Shown: positions 1 through 8,820, counted from the first letter of the stretch. The stretch: DNA of 64,000 nucleotides from Propionispira raffinosivorans DSM 20765 (GCF_000381065.1 NZ_KB905860.1:1-64000), one strand, 5' to 3'. Notes: a model not told the origin generated them from the sequence alone. Numbers and translations are program-made.

Positions 1-113
1 GCCAACCGAATGATTTTGTTTACGGTTTTCTTTGAGGCACCGCAGCTATATGCGATGTTCTGTTGGCTGAATCCTAATACGTGCAGGCGTAGGATTTCGC
101 GATAGTGAGTCAT
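1..113 (-). CDS. istA: IS21-family transposase IstA, N-terminal fragment
   Basis: The first 37 codons read MTHYREILRLHVLGFSQQNI and continue into a helix-turn-helix with SCGASKKTVNKIIRL, the standard opening of IstA, the DDE transposase of IS21 elements. A GGAGG site precedes the ATG. The gene continues past the left window edge, so the catalytic core and the helper ATPase IstB are not visible. Whether the element is intact cannot be judged. Confidence 0.75.
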   Translation of the reverse strand, partial: MTHYREILRLHVLGFSQQNIAYSCGASKKTVNKIIRL

Positions 114-229
114 AGAAATAACCTCCATAAAAATGAATTTACACCGAATGGTGTATAACTCCATTATAGGTCGAATTGGTTTCCATGACCGGAATCGCGG
201 TTTCCAATTTTCCGGTAGGCCGGTTTCCT
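1..229 (-). mobile_element. End of an IS21-family insertion sequence (cut by window edge)
   Basis: The istA start is followed outward by a non-coding stretch holding three copies of GGTTTCC at 178, 199 and 222, spaced 21 and 23 bp. IS21 elements carry short repeated transposase-binding sites inside their ends, so this fits an IS21 terminus. The last copy touches the broken end of the adjacent EIIA gene, so I place the boundary near 229. The exact tip and target duplication cannot be fixed because the other end is outside the window. Confidence 0.6.
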
Positions 230-467
230 AAAGCCGGGCTGATGGTGTAGTTTGGACCATATTATTCAGCGGGATAGCAATATGATTGCCTAAACCCGTT
301 TTCCCTTCCTTTTCACGGCGGTATACATCTTTCACAAAAAGCGCCCGATCGCTCACTTTTCCTTCTTTGTACAGACTCTCGGTTAATTCCCAGATTGCCT
401 CTTCTTTGGTGGTCGCTTTCATGTCTAGATGAATCAAGTTTTCATTCACAATTTCCGTAAGATCCAT
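228..467 (-). pseudogene. Truncated PTS fructose/mannitol-type EIIA domain
   Basis: The frame starts MDLTEIVNENLIHLDMKATT, the usual N-terminus of a PTS EIIA type-2 domain, which accepts phosphate from HPr and passes it to EIIB. The start at 467 is chosen over the upstream ATG because GGAGG lies nine bases before it. The domain normally contains an IPHG motif with the phosphorylated His. Here the frame reads GNHIAIPLNN, as if His-Gly had been lost, and it stops after about 80 residues at the IS21 end; the family needs about 150. It is almost certainly non-functional. No EIIB or EIIC partner remains next to it. Confidence 0.7.
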
Positions 468-566
468 CAGTGAATCCCTCCTATCTTTTTTATGCAAATC
501 TTGCTCTCCCCCGAGTTCCCTCTCACCTCCTTATGTTGACAGAATTTTCCGATTTTAATTTCCAAT

Positions 567-776
567 TTATGGCCTGCGGACTTTTACCTGCAGGGCAATG
601 TCAAAACCTAAAGCCTTAGCCAGCTTCTCTAACGTTTCAAGCGTTGGTATTACATTTCCATTTTCAATATTAGCTATATGCACTTGACTGACGCTGCTTT
701 TCAAAGCCAATTCGTTCATGGTAAGATTTTGTGCCATACGTTCCTGTTTGATATACAGTACCAAGTCCCGTATCAC
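567..776 (-). CDS. Small XRE-family (Cro/CI-type) DNA-binding protein
   Basis: This 69-residue protein is almost entirely one helix-turn-helix: NLTMNELALKSSVSQVHIAN covers the two core helices, followed by the typical ENGNVIPTLETLEKLAKALG. The start is GTG, supported by GAGGTGAGG just upstream. Proteins of this size and shape are often antitoxins or autorepressors. The sequence upstream on the same strand (about 780-900) is open for some codons but has no recognisable toxin, so the role stays unknown. It lies in a stretch full of fragments near the IS21 end. Confidence 0.75.
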   Translation of the reverse strand: MIRDLVLYIKQERMAQNLTMNELALKSSVSQVHIANIENGNVIPTLETLEKLAKALGFDIALQVKVRRP

Positions 777-954
777 GGTTCCTCACCTCGATGTTTTAAT
801 TTTCCTTATGGCAGGTACGGCATTCCCTCTTTAAGATTGCCTCATATTTTGGAAATTGAACCGTACCCTTAAAAACGTAGAAACTTTTACCTGCAAATTT
901 GGCATTATTTATGTTAAAATAACGATAGTACATTAAAATAGGGAATTATAGAGT

Positions 955-1159
955 ATGGATAGCACCGCTAAAAATTACCTTAAGAATCCTAGAACTTTGC
1001 CAAGAAAAAGGTCTTACGCTTAATAAATTAACTGATTTAGCTGGTCTAATAACGACCTCAATAATTTACCAGAATCCGTCAAATAAGAACTTGCTACAGT
1101 CAAAGCCTATGTGCTACATAAACACGGTATCAAAAATCCAAATGATACTAAATCATAAA
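955..1159 (+). pseudogene. Decayed XRE-type regulator fragment
   Basis: From about 977 one frame reads LRILELCQEKGLTLNKLTDL followed by AGLITTS, which matches the helix-turn-helix of small XRE regulators. The nearest ATG, at 955, is in another frame, and the part after the second helix no longer resembles the family. A one-base shift near 975 would join start and helix. I read it as a dead remnant. The rest of the 777-1433 interval holds no other recognisable gene. Confidence 0.45.
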
Positions 1160-1294
1160 ATTTAAGTTTTTAAAGATACTTTATTTTGATGGTAGAGGAA
1201 TATATATCTACCGTCTCGAACAGTAAAATTAAGGTTATTGAACTGATGACCTCAATGTATCAACCGCTTCATATAAACTATCTATACGGATGTT

Positions 1295-1347
1295 TTGCGA
1301 CAAAATGTATCTTTATATTTTATATAATACAATACATTTTGTCGCAA
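1295..1347. promoter_or_regulatory. 16-bp perfect inverted repeat around a promoter-like sequence
   Basis: TTGCGACAAAATGTAT (1295-1310) is repeated exactly in inverted orientation at 1332-1347 with a 21-bp AT-rich spacer. TATAAT at 1323-1328 lies inside the spacer, with GACAAA at 1299-1304 as a possible -35 at 19-bp or poorer spacing. It lies 87 bp upstream of an XRE repressor gene, which fits a paired operator for autorepression. A hairpin acting at RNA level is the alternative. Confidence 0.6.
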
Positions 1348-1433
1348 GTCAATATTTTTCTACTCCGTTTCGTAGCAAAAAAATATAAATTTCAACTGAT
1401 TTACTTTTATGAAATAATATTGGAGGAAAACTC

Positions 1434-1781
1434 ATGTATGGCGATAGAATAGCAACATTACGCGAAGAAGCTCACTTAACACAACAAGAACTTGCTGATG
1501 AAATTGGAATCAAACGCTCTGCACTCTCCCATTATGAAAAAAGTCGACGTGAACCAACGTATGATGTGTTACAAAACATAGCAAACTTTTTTCATGTTAC
1601 AACAGATTATTTACTAGAAAAAACCGATCTTCCAATAGTGAACAGCCCATCTACAGATACAGTAAAAAATAATGCTGTGATTTCACAACAAGCAATACAT
1701 AAAAAACTCAATAAACTCTCAACGAAAAATTTAAACTTAGTGATGCAAATCATCGATGCCTTGTCGATAAACAAAAAATAA
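1434..1781 (+). CDS. XRE-family transcriptional repressor
   Basis: The 115-residue protein has an N-terminal Cro/CI helix-turn-helix (about residues 6-60, LTQQELADEIGIKRSALSHY) ending in the common FFHVTTDYLLEKTD segment. The C-terminal half is short, polar and rich in Asn/Lys with no LexA-type peptidase motif, so self-cleavage is not expected. GGAGG lies seven bases before the ATG. A 16-bp inverted repeat upstream is a plausible operator and a strong terminator follows directly, so the gene appears to be a single transcription unit. Its targets are unknown. Confidence 0.8.
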   Translation: MYGDRIATLREEAHLTQQELADEIGIKRSALSHYEKSRREPTYDVLQNIANFFHVTTDYLLEKTDLPIVNSPSTDTVKNNAVISQQAIHKKLNKLSTKNLNLVMQIIDALSINKK

Positions 1782-1791
1782 AATTGTGTGC

Positions 1792-1843
1792 AAAAAAGCG
1801 ATATAGAGTTGGCGTGTAACTGCCAACCCTATATCGCTTTTTT
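1792..1843. terminator. Bidirectional rho-independent terminator
   Basis: AAAAAAGCGATATAG and its complement enclose a further GTTGGC/GCCAAC stem; the A-run and T-run on either side allow termination in both directions. It closes the XRE gene on the plus strand. Confidence 0.85.
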
Positions 1844-1951
1844 GGTTTTTAGCTTTTACAATTGAGTAGTACGATGATTTACATTTTTTATACGACAAAA
1901 TAAAATTCAGAGATGTATTTACACTACTCGCATCATCCCCAGTATATACTT

Positions 1952-2257
1952 CTAATATTTTTTACCACTTACAATCGCATTAGTATGTATTTCTGTTTCT
2001 CCTTTTTTATCTAAAATGAATTTTTTTACAACCCCAAATACCTCCAAGTGTCCTCCCCTATTTTCAATTACGCCATCGACTATACCATATATATAAACTT
2101 GTGCAGATGGACTAATATATACATCTCCATTTAATATGCCATTAACATCTAATCTTTTATTAGAACTAACAAATGCGTTACCATTCAACATACCGCTTAT
2201 TTTAGTATCTTCATTAACCTTAATATCGCCCTCAACTAGATTCTTTATCTCAATCAT
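1952..2257 (-). CDS. Small bactofilin-like beta-helix protein
   Basis: The 101-residue protein consists of short repeats, each near 17-20 residues, of the form LNGxxxVSSNxxLDVNGILNG and then VYISPSAQVYIYGIVDGVI. This periodicity is typical of polymer-forming bactofilin-type right-handed beta-helices. It lacks the Pro-rich tails of classical bactofilins. A GAGGAG site precedes the ATG. It lies 51 bp downstream of the large AAA ATPase gene on the same strand, so the two are probably co-transcribed. Assignment rests on repeat pattern only; the function, and any link to the ATPase, is inference. Confidence 0.55.
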   Translation of the reverse strand: MIEIKNLVEGDIKVNEDTKISGMLNGNAFVSSNKRLDVNGILNGDVYISPSAQVYIYGIVDGVIENRGGHLEVFGVVKKFILDKKGETEIHTNAIVSGKKY

Positions 2258-2308
2258 AATCTTTCTCCTCTACTATTTTATATTAGATTAAATTTATAAA
2301 AATTAAAC

Positions 2309-4474
2309 TCATTTCATCATCTTTTTGTAATGTTCCGCATAGCCAAGTTCTACAAAAACTAACCTAAAAGCTTCTTTGAAGCTAGCATAATCAAACTCTT
2401 TTAAATCAAAAACATTTTGCCCTTTTGAATGTGATTCTCTATTCATATATCTATAAAAAGCATCAAATCTTGTACTTCGCAGGTTTGGCTTTTGAAAAAC
2501 ATTAGAAAAATCTTGTTTCTCAACGAAGTTAAAAAAATACTCCATGATATTACGCATACAATTAGCTATTAAAGCTGAATGTTGATTCTCATCTTTAATA
2601 ATATGCCAATATGCCTGATAATCATTTTGTATTTCTTCATATTTCATCTTTAGAAAAACACTACCATTTTTATTTTTAATGAGACGAAAAAGTTTTTGAG
2701 TTTTTTCTCGATCATCATGTTGCAAGCATGTAAGTTCATAGTAAAAATATAAACTATGTGTCAAAATAAAAATTTGATCATATTTATCAGTTCTTAAAAA
2801 TTCATTATGAATTAGTCGACCTATATTGAATATATATATATGTGATAAACTTGAAATTGGATCATCAATCATAACAATTTTATTCGTACTAATCTGATCT
2901 GTAGTTCTCTCACCTTTACATAATTCAATAAAATATAAAAAACTAATAACCATCTTCTCACCTTCACTCAATGATTTAAAGACATTTTCTACTTCGTCTT
3001 CTCTTCTTAAGTGATATAATGCATCTTCTTCTGAATACTTTTCTATACTAAATACATCAATGCCAATATCGAGCAACCCTTGATTTATATTGCCAATTGC
3101 CTCATCAAGATTCACTGTTTGTTTCTGATTAAGAGTGAGCACCTTCTCTTGAGATTTTATTTCTTGTTTTATAGTACCAATCTCACCCTCTATGGTAGCT
3201 ATTGATTTTTTAAAAAAAATATCATCTTTTTTTAAAGTTTCGATAACTGAATCATATTCCCATCGCATAAGTTGCCAAAACTTTATTTTTATTTTTTCTA
3301 ATTCTTTCTGTCTGTTTGAAATTTTATCATTTAAAATTTTTATTTCTTCATTTATTTTTACAATTAACGATGCAAGTGCACGGCTCATTTCTTCCGAAGA
3401 TTCGATTTCTATTTCAGCACTTGGTTCTTTGCATTTTTGTTTCATTTTTTGGATATTTTTCTCAACCACTCTTTGTAAACTATTAAATAACAATCTCAAA
3501 TCTTTTTCATGCTTTTTCCCTACAAAATTATTTAAATAGATCTCTAAACTTGATATTATTTGAGATTTCAAATGATATTCTTCTAAGATCTTATTTATTT
3601 TTTGAATATCTGATTGATAACTCTCATCAAAGTAGTCTTTAATACTATTCAGTAATTCATTATTCAGCGTTTTGTTTTGACAAAATGGACATACCCTATC
3701 GTCGTCCTGCATTTGAACATATTTTAAGCCTTCTTGCACCCAATCTGAATTTCCCAACTTATCTATAACTTCAGACACTGTACTATTCTTATTTCCTACA
3801 ATGATTTTTGAAAAAAGTTTTGCCCCCTCAAGTTCACTCATATCGAAAGCAAAGTTAGGTACATATGAATAAAAATCATCACCATCTTGTAACATTTTTG
3901 CCTGTTCTTTCAAATCATCAATTGTATACTTAGGCTGTAGATCAACCTTTTTAATATTGCCAATGTGATCGGATAAAGCTTCTTTTCTACTCTTTAAATT
4001 AGTTAAACAATATGCCAGTATTCTATCACCACCAGAATATTCTATTTTTATTTTCCAAATTTTATTTTGAGCATTTTCCACTTGCTTAACATGTGTTTTT
4101 TGTAATAATTCTTTACTTTCTTCTTTTTTTCTTATTTTCACATTTAACTGCTTTAATTGAAGTTTTGCTTGTTCTATATTAATTTTTGCTTTTGCATTGG
4201 TTTTTGACAAAGTAAAAATACCCTGTATATCTTCTGTCTCATAAAAATTATCATTAATAAATCTTTGGTTATATACTAAAACATCATCTATGTCAGCTAA
4301 CCCGTCAACACTACAAGACGCATATTTTGAATCATTCATATTATATAGATAATTCGATAATGTACTTTTCCCAGTACCATTTAATCCATAAATTAAATTT
4401 ATTTTTTTATCGGTTAACAATTCAGCTTTCTGCTTATAACTAGCTATATTTTCCATGACAATTTTATTAATCAA
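2309..4474 (-). CDS. AAA_13-family ATPase with zinc hook, RloC/PrrC-like
   Basis: I take the TTG at 4474 as start because GAGG lies nine bases before it; a TTG at 4492 is also open. The protein (about 721 residues) has a Walker A GLNGTGKST at 30-38, long coiled-coil stretches on both sides of CPFC at 262-265 (a zinc-hook-like Cys pair), the ABC signature SLSEGEK at 501-507, Walker B IVMIDDP at 533-539 and a His-switch at 573. After the ATPase comes a helical domain with Arg641, Glu645 and His682. PrrC and RloC anticodon nucleases combine an ABC ATPase with a C-terminal nuclease triad Arg-x3-Glu...His, and RloC adds a zinc hook. The spacing fits, but AAA_13 proteins of other function share similar residues, so tRNA cleavage is a hypothesis. 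No hsd genes are adjacent. Confidence 0.7.
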   Translation of the reverse strand: MINKIVMENIASYKQKAELLTDKKINLIYGLNGTGKSTLSNYLYNMNDSKYASCSVDGLADIDDVLVYNQRFINDNFYETEDIQGIFTLSKTNAKAKINIEQAKLQLKQLNVKIRKKEESKELLQKTHVKQVENAQNKIWKIKIEYSGGDRILAYCLTNLKSRKEALSDHIGNIKKVDLQPKYTIDDLKEQAKMLQDGDDFYSYVPNFAFDMSELEGAKLFSKIIVGNKNSTVSEVIDKLGNSDWVQEGLKYVQMQDDDRVCPFCQNKTLNNELLNSIKDYFDESYQSDIQKINKILEEYHLKSQIISSLEIYLNNFVGKKHEKDLRLLFNSLQRVVEKNIQKMKQKCKEPSAEIEIESSEEMSRALASLIVKINEEIKILNDKISNRQKELEKIKIKFWQLMRWEYDSVIETLKKDDIFFKKSIATIEGEIGTIKQEIKSQEKVLTLNQKQTVNLDEAIGNINQGLLDIGIDVFSIEKYSEEDALYHLRREDEVENVFKSLSEGEKMVISFLYFIELCKGERTTDQISTNKIVMIDDPISSLSHIYIFNIGRLIHNEFLRTDKYDQIFILTHSLYFYYELTCLQHDDREKTQKLFRLIKNKNGSVFLKMKYEEIQNDYQAYWHIIKDENQHSALIANCMRNIMEYFFNFVEKQDFSNVFQKPNLRSTRFDAFYRYMNRESHSKGQNVFDLKEFDYASFKEAFRLVFVELGYAEHYKKMMK

Positions 4475-4516
4475 AGTTATTCGCCTCTTCAATACGCCAA
4501 CAATGACGCTTCTTTT

Positions 4517-4865
4517 TTGTCATTTTTACTAAACATTATATTTTCCACAACGCAAAAACAGACGACTGAAACCATACTATCTAGCCATTCAGTCGCCTTA
4601 TAAAAATCTTACGATATAGTAAATTTTGTTTCTCCCAATGGATTTCACCATTTGCCAAGCATCTGCCATTTCGTCACTTCTTTTCGTATTGATTGCCGTG
4701 CATTTTCTTACAAAAATCGAACAGTTCCATACTTTAAGCGTTACAAGAATTCTTGATGTCGACATAAAAATCAACAAAACTTACATTTTTAAATTTATTC
4801 AAAATAATTAATTTTCATACAATTATAAACCTTTTGTCCTATGAGTTCAAGTAAACACAATAAAA
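4517..4865 (-). repeat. Dispersed repeat, copy 1 (about 340 bp)
   Basis: This stretch matches 32355-32690 over its length and, in part, 28798-28895, 19041-19083 and about 5570-5625. Read on the minus strand, all better copies end in a frame closing with an FL-stop, then GGCGACTGAA...TTCAGTCG and a short T-run, a terminator-like hairpin. This copy contains a 56-codon minus-strand frame from about 4763 beginning MSTSRILVTLKVWNCSIFVR. It fills the gap between the ATPase and rfbC; nothing else is recognisable there. Confidence 0.65.
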
Positions 4866-4944
4866 AACTACCATTAATCTTTTTCACGAATAATATATAG
4901 ATCAAAGGTTGTATATATTAAAACAATAGCGCCTTATTATTCAC

Positions 4945-5493
4945 TTATAGATTACAATCAGAATTCCTTAATGTTGGTGCATTTTTATCCCCTTCTGAAA
5001 GAATAGGTTTTAAAATATTAAACGCAATGTTAAGGTCAGGATCTGCATATGTGATCGTTCGTGATAACGCTGCATCAAAATAATTATCAATTTGCATAAC
5101 AACTTGAGTGTCATCCTCTAAAGATAGAAAAGCGTGTCCAAAGCCTGCGGGGATATATATTTGCTTTCGGTTTTGAGCCGATAATTCGACAGAAACCCAC
5201 TTTTTATAAGTAGCTGAATTTCGTCTTAAATCTACTGCAAAGTCAAGCCCACTCCCTTTAATACAAAATAAAAGTTTGTTTTGCGCTCTGGGATGATTTT
5301 GAAAATGAATTCCATACAATGTTCCTTTTTTTGAAGGACAATTTAAAATTTCTTCAACAAATTCCGTATAAATGCCAACTTCTTCTAATTGTCTTTTTGA
5401 AAAAAGTCGATAACCAATCCCCCTATTGTCTTCTTTTGTATCATAATTTAAAACACATACTTCTTTTAGATCTAAATGTGTCAAATGTATCAT
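4945..5493 (-). CDS. rfbC: dTDP-4-dehydrorhamnose 3,5-epimerase family protein
   Basis: RmlC/RfbC enzymes epimerise dTDP-4-keto-6-deoxyglucose at C3 and C5 on the way to dTDP-rhamnose for surface polysaccharides. The 182-residue length is normal. Visible family features are DNRGIGYRLF near the start, GTLYGIHFQNHPRAQNKLL with the catalytic His, IPAGFGHAFLSLEDDTQVVM in the cupin barrel and TYADPDLNI near the end. GGGAGG precedes the ATG. The rfbA, rfbB and rfbD partners are not nearby, so the enzyme may serve another NDP-sugar. The gene stands alone with repeat DNA downstream. Confidence 0.8.
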   Translation of the reverse strand: MIHLTHLDLKEVCVLNYDTKEDNRGIGYRLFSKRQLEEVGIYTEFVEEILNCPSKKGTLYGIHFQNHPRAQNKLLFCIKGSGLDFAVDLRRNSATYKKWVSVELSAQNRKQIYIPAGFGHAFLSLEDDTQVVMQIDNYFDAALSRTITYADPDLNIAFNILKPILSEGDKNAPTLRNSDCNL

Positions 5494-5744
5494 AACTACC
5501 CCGCCTCCCTTTCTAACTTACAAATTTAGAGAACTATTGCCTGTATCAACAGGCATAAATTTACATGCATTTCCCACAACACAAAATTAGATGACTCAAA
5601 GAATATTATTTATTCATTCAATTTGAATTAATTTATTTGCCAAAGTAATCACAAAAAAATGAAATAACAGCAAGTAAAATCAAGCAGGAATCTCTGTATA
5701 TCTTTATAATACATACAGAGTGATCAAAACGAGGTGAACATCAA

Positions 5745-6710
5745 ATGTATGAGTGGCAAAAACAAATTCAAATAATTGTTGATGAAATTGACAAATGTAT
5801 TAAAAATTATAAGGATGAAGCCTTAACATTACGCTTTCTTTCTCGCAGTCTGGGCTATTCCCAATTTTATACAACGAGAAAGTTCAAAGAAATATCAGGT
5901 ATGCAATTCAGAGATTATCTGCGGCATAGAAAATTAGCCTTTGCATTAAAAGAGGTACGAGATAGTAAAAAAAGCTTTTTGGATATTGCTTTTGATTATG
6001 GTTTTTCGTCACATGAAGCTTTTACCAGAGCTTTCAAGGGAACCTACGGTATAACTCCAAGTGCATACCGAAAAAGCCCTAAGCCTGTCGTTCTTCGTAC
6101 AAAAATAAACCCTTTTGATCGCTACTTTTTCGGATTTGGAGAGATTGGTATGATGAAATCTACAGATGATGTTAAAATTTATTTTGTAACCATTCCCGCG
6201 CACAAATTTTTGCACATTAAAAACTATGAGAGTAATGGGTATTGGGATTTTTGGCAAAAACAAAGTCTTATTCCAGGGCAGGACTACGAAACAATTTGCG
6301 GCTTACTCGATAGTATCAAGGGCAAATTAGATGACGATGGTGGAAGCGAAGCGAACAGCAGCAGCGGTCAGATCATGGCATACATTAATGATCCGGACGG
6401 CAGACTCTGTGATTGGGGTATTCCACGTACAGAGTGTTATGGTGTACGTCTTCCTGCTGATTATAAAGGCGAATTACCCGAACAAATGCTTCTGATTGAT
6501 GTTCCCTCCGCCGAGTATATTGTTTTTGAACATGGCCCATTCGATTATGAGCAAGAAAATCGTAGTGTAGAAGAAACGATGGAAAAGGCAATGGCAACTT
6601 TTGATTTTGCAGGTACTGATTACTGCTTTGATACTTCCCCCGGTAGAATAATTTACTTTTCATTTAATCCTGAGCGGTTTTGGAAATATATCCGACCTGT
6701 ACGAAAGTAA
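5745..6710 (+). CDS. AraC-family regulator with GyrI-like effector domain
   Basis: Residues 1-110 form the two AraC helix-turn-helix motifs, including FLDIAFDYGFSSHEAFTRAF and the closing GITPSAYRKS. Residues about 125-320 match the GyrI-like (SoxS/Rob-type) small-molecule binding fold, ending in FDTSPGRIIYFSFNPERFWK. This order, DNA-binding domain first, is typical of Rob-like regulators of stress or multidrug responses. GAGGTG precedes the ATG. No co-directional target gene follows, so the regulon is unknown. Confidence 0.85.
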   Translation: MYEWQKQIQIIVDEIDKCIKNYKDEALTLRFLSRSLGYSQFYTTRKFKEISGMQFRDYLRHRKLAFALKEVRDSKKSFLDIAFDYGFSSHEAFTRAFKGTYGITPSAYRKSPKPVVLRTKINPFDRYFFGFGEIGMMKSTDDVKIYFVTIPAHKFLHIKNYESNGYWDFWQKQSLIPGQDYETICGLLDSIKGKLDDDGGSEANSSSGQIMAYINDPDGRLCDWGIPRTECYGVRLPADYKGELPEQMLLIDVPSAEYIVFEHGPFDYEQENRSVEETMEKAMATFDFAGTDYCFDTSPGRIIYFSFNPERFWKYIRPVRK

Positions 6711-7059
6711 AATCATTATTTTTCCAAACAAAACTAAAATACAAAGGAAAAAAGTAACTTTTAAAAACACCCATATCAAGTAAATGAAAACAATATGCTT
6801 TAAGAGACTGTAACGATTCCGCTCTGGTCTTATATTGTCACACCTGATATATGTTTTGTTGAGTCTGCTAGACTTATACATTTCACAGTTATTAATTTTT
6901 ACATATAAATACAAAATTCCTGCAACTTGTTAAAATATGTTACAGAAATTCCGTCCCTTCTAGATTTTTATCTTTTATTACAAGCATTTTTCGCCGTTAC
7001 CAATGATACTTCGCTTCCTGTCTAATATTAAACGTCAAAAAAAGGTTATTTGTCTATTA
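6711..7059. other. Intergenic stretch without recognisable gene
   Basis: About 350 bp of AT-rich DNA after the AraC-type gene. I see no credible reading frame with a ribosome site and no strong hairpin. Confidence 0.5.
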
Positions 7060-7111
7060 TCGTAAAAATTGAATTTACATGGTGGAGGCGTGCCGTGGCC
7101 CTACACCCCAC

Positions 7112-7327
7112 CTTTTTAACTATGTCAAAGTCATCGATTGATCATTGTTCCATAACATGGCATCAATGGCAGCACGAATATCCACTACTAAAGAACACTG
7201 GCTTATTTTCTCGCTTTGCTTTTTCAAATGCTTCATCGCACCAAGGATACCAATCTACTGTATTATAGGCATGTTGGAGAAGATACGGGCTCTTTTCCTT
7301 TATCAAACGATTAGGCTTTTTGTCCAC
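7112..7327 (-). pseudogene. Fragment of a YyaL/DUF255 thioredoxin-domain protein
   Basis: From a GTG at 7327 the frame reads [20 protein letters not shown] then NTVDWYPW and GYSCCH, the N-terminus of the large YyaL (SSP411/DUF255) family. The conserved CHWCHVME motif is still readable, but its Trp codon is TGA and a second TGA follows three residues after ME. Homology fades at about 7112 where a full gene would need about 1.9 kb more. This is a clear dead fragment. Confidence 0.75.
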
Positions 7328-7346
7328 GAAATCACCCCTATGTATT

Positions 7347-7414
7347 AGTTACATTACATGGCACGTTCATGATTAGTATATACAAAAAAGTATCAGCATT
7401 ACGCCAATACTTTT
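7347..7414 (-). repeat. Repeat copy carrying a terminator hairpin
   Basis: 57 bp from 7347 are nearly the same as 20036-20093. Both carry AAAAAAGTAT...ATACTTTT-type hairpins that would act as terminators for minus-strand genes. At 20.1 kb the repeat overlaps the last codons of a hydrolase gene, and here the same minus-strand frame also spells KVLA-stop. This copy is therefore probably the 3' end of a lost related gene. Between here and 7531 an open minus-strand tail (FDYSKDKYAGFN region) remains unidentified. Confidence 0.55.
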
Positions 7415-7530
7415 ATTAAAAAATTTACCCCCTTAGAGGCTTTTCCTTAAATACTGAATATGTTTTCTTTACATTGAATCCAGCATATTTATCTTTGGAA
7501 TAATCAAACCTGGAAATTATTAATGTTTCT

Positions 7531-8046
7531 TCATACTTTATAATTTAACATTTTATGTAATTCTCTAAATCTCTCTAAAAACCCTTTACAATTTCTATCT
7601 CTTGAATATCCCTTATTTTTTGATAAAAGAAATTCCTTTAATAATTGGCAATATATCGTTTTTATAAAATAATCCTCATATATTTCAAAACTATATTCCA
7701 AAAATATATCCTCTTCTTTTGCTTTATAGTAATTTTTCAATTGTTTCAAATTAATGTTCAATTTATGATGTTCTTTAGAGTTTCTATTTATTATCCATAA
7801 AATACTTCCTGGTTCCTCATACCAAATTATTTTTATTTCATTTTCTCTATTAACCAACTTAATTAATCCATCAATCAAATCGTAAGTTGGGTCTGAAAAA
7901 ACATGAGTAATCAGAAATTCTATTGCAATATTATTACAAACTACTTCACACTCTGTCCAACCATGTTTCTTGATTGAATAATGAAATTCAAATTCTTCAA
8001 TAAAACCAAAATCTCTATTATTGTCTTTTTCATCAAATAACCCCAT
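7531..8046 (-). CDS. Uncharacterised protein, possible orphan immunity protein
   Basis: I do not recognise this 171-residue acidic protein. It has no signal peptide, membrane segment or nucleotide-binding motif. A well-spaced GAGGT before the ATG supports translation. It heads a run of small AT-rich genes (DUF4279, DUF3885 and DUF6966 relatives), families that recur in immunity gene arrays of polymorphic toxin loci. An immunity role is inferred from neighbours only. Confidence 0.5.
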   Translation of the reverse strand: MGLFDEKDNNRDFGFIEEFEFHYSIKKHGWTECEVVCNNIAIEFLITHVFSDPTYDLIDGLIKLVNRENEIKIIWYEEPGSILWIINRNSKEHHKLNINLKQLKNYYKAKEEDIFLEYSFEIYEDYFIKTIYCQLLKEFLLSKNKGYSRDRNCKGFLERFRELHKMLNYKV

Positions 8047-8180
8047 TTTTTAATACCTCGTATTATTCATATATTTTAGATGCAAGCAATATACACCCCA
8101 TTAATTTCCAGATGCCATTTTTGATGTATCAATATTGCATCTCACATCCATATCTTCTTTTCATGATTCAGTTTTACCAT

Positions 8181-8820
8181 TTATTCGAGGTCATTGCCAC
8201 CTGCATATAAATCAATGTCAATATCTAATCCTAAATCGATAATTTCTTAATGATTTTCTTATCAAAATGAAAACCCCACATCTCATCTTTATATCCATAA
8301 TATGTAACCTGTATTTCAACAGATGCAACATCTGAAAGCTTGCTAATCTCTTCTTTATAGGGTAACAATCTATTTAATAAATTGGTTAGCTTATCTTCTA
8401 CTTCTCCAGTCTTTTTTTCTATAGGTTGATATATAATTCCGCTTTTCTTCCTTTTTCCACCAAACTTTGTTTTATCGTTTATATTCCATCTTTCAGTTGG
8501 CTCAAACCCTAAATAACCAACTAATTCTTCAGTACAAGAATTTCTGAACAAGCAAATAATCAAACTCTATTTCCTGCTGACATACCCATCCAATTTACTT
8601 CTAGGTTTTCAACATAAATTACAAAATAGAAATTTTCTTTTTTTATCGGAAAGTAAACAGCCGCTGTGTTTGCATCTCTGTCTATTTCAACATCATCAAT
8701 CTGAGGGATATTGTTAGAAAAGCATCATTCATTCGCTTGCAAATATTGTTTAGTTAATTCAAATGTTGGATTTAATACTTCATTAATAGCAATTTCTTTT
8801 AATCTACTAATATCCATCAT
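8181..8820 (-). pseudogene. Broken DUF4279-type (immunity-like) gene
   Basis: Three pieces line up as one gene. From the ATGs at 8815-8820 a frame runs MDISRLKEIAINEVLNPTFE, passes one in-frame TGA at about codon 30 and continues to MGMSAGNRV. After a shift near 8560 the next frame reads TEELVGYLGFEPTERWNIND and on to WGFHFDKK, the DUF4279 core. A second shift near 8245 restores the tail GLDIDIDLYAGGNDLE and a TAA at 8181. One stop and two frameshifts mean it is dead. The 110-codon middle frame (8231-8563) might be mistaken for a complete gene. Confidence 0.7.

Noticed and set aside
7050..7348. Two plus-strand reading frames of 67-72 codons
   Set aside because: They are shadows of the minus-strand YyaL fragment, which shows clear homology; the plus frames lack ribosome sites and family resemblance.
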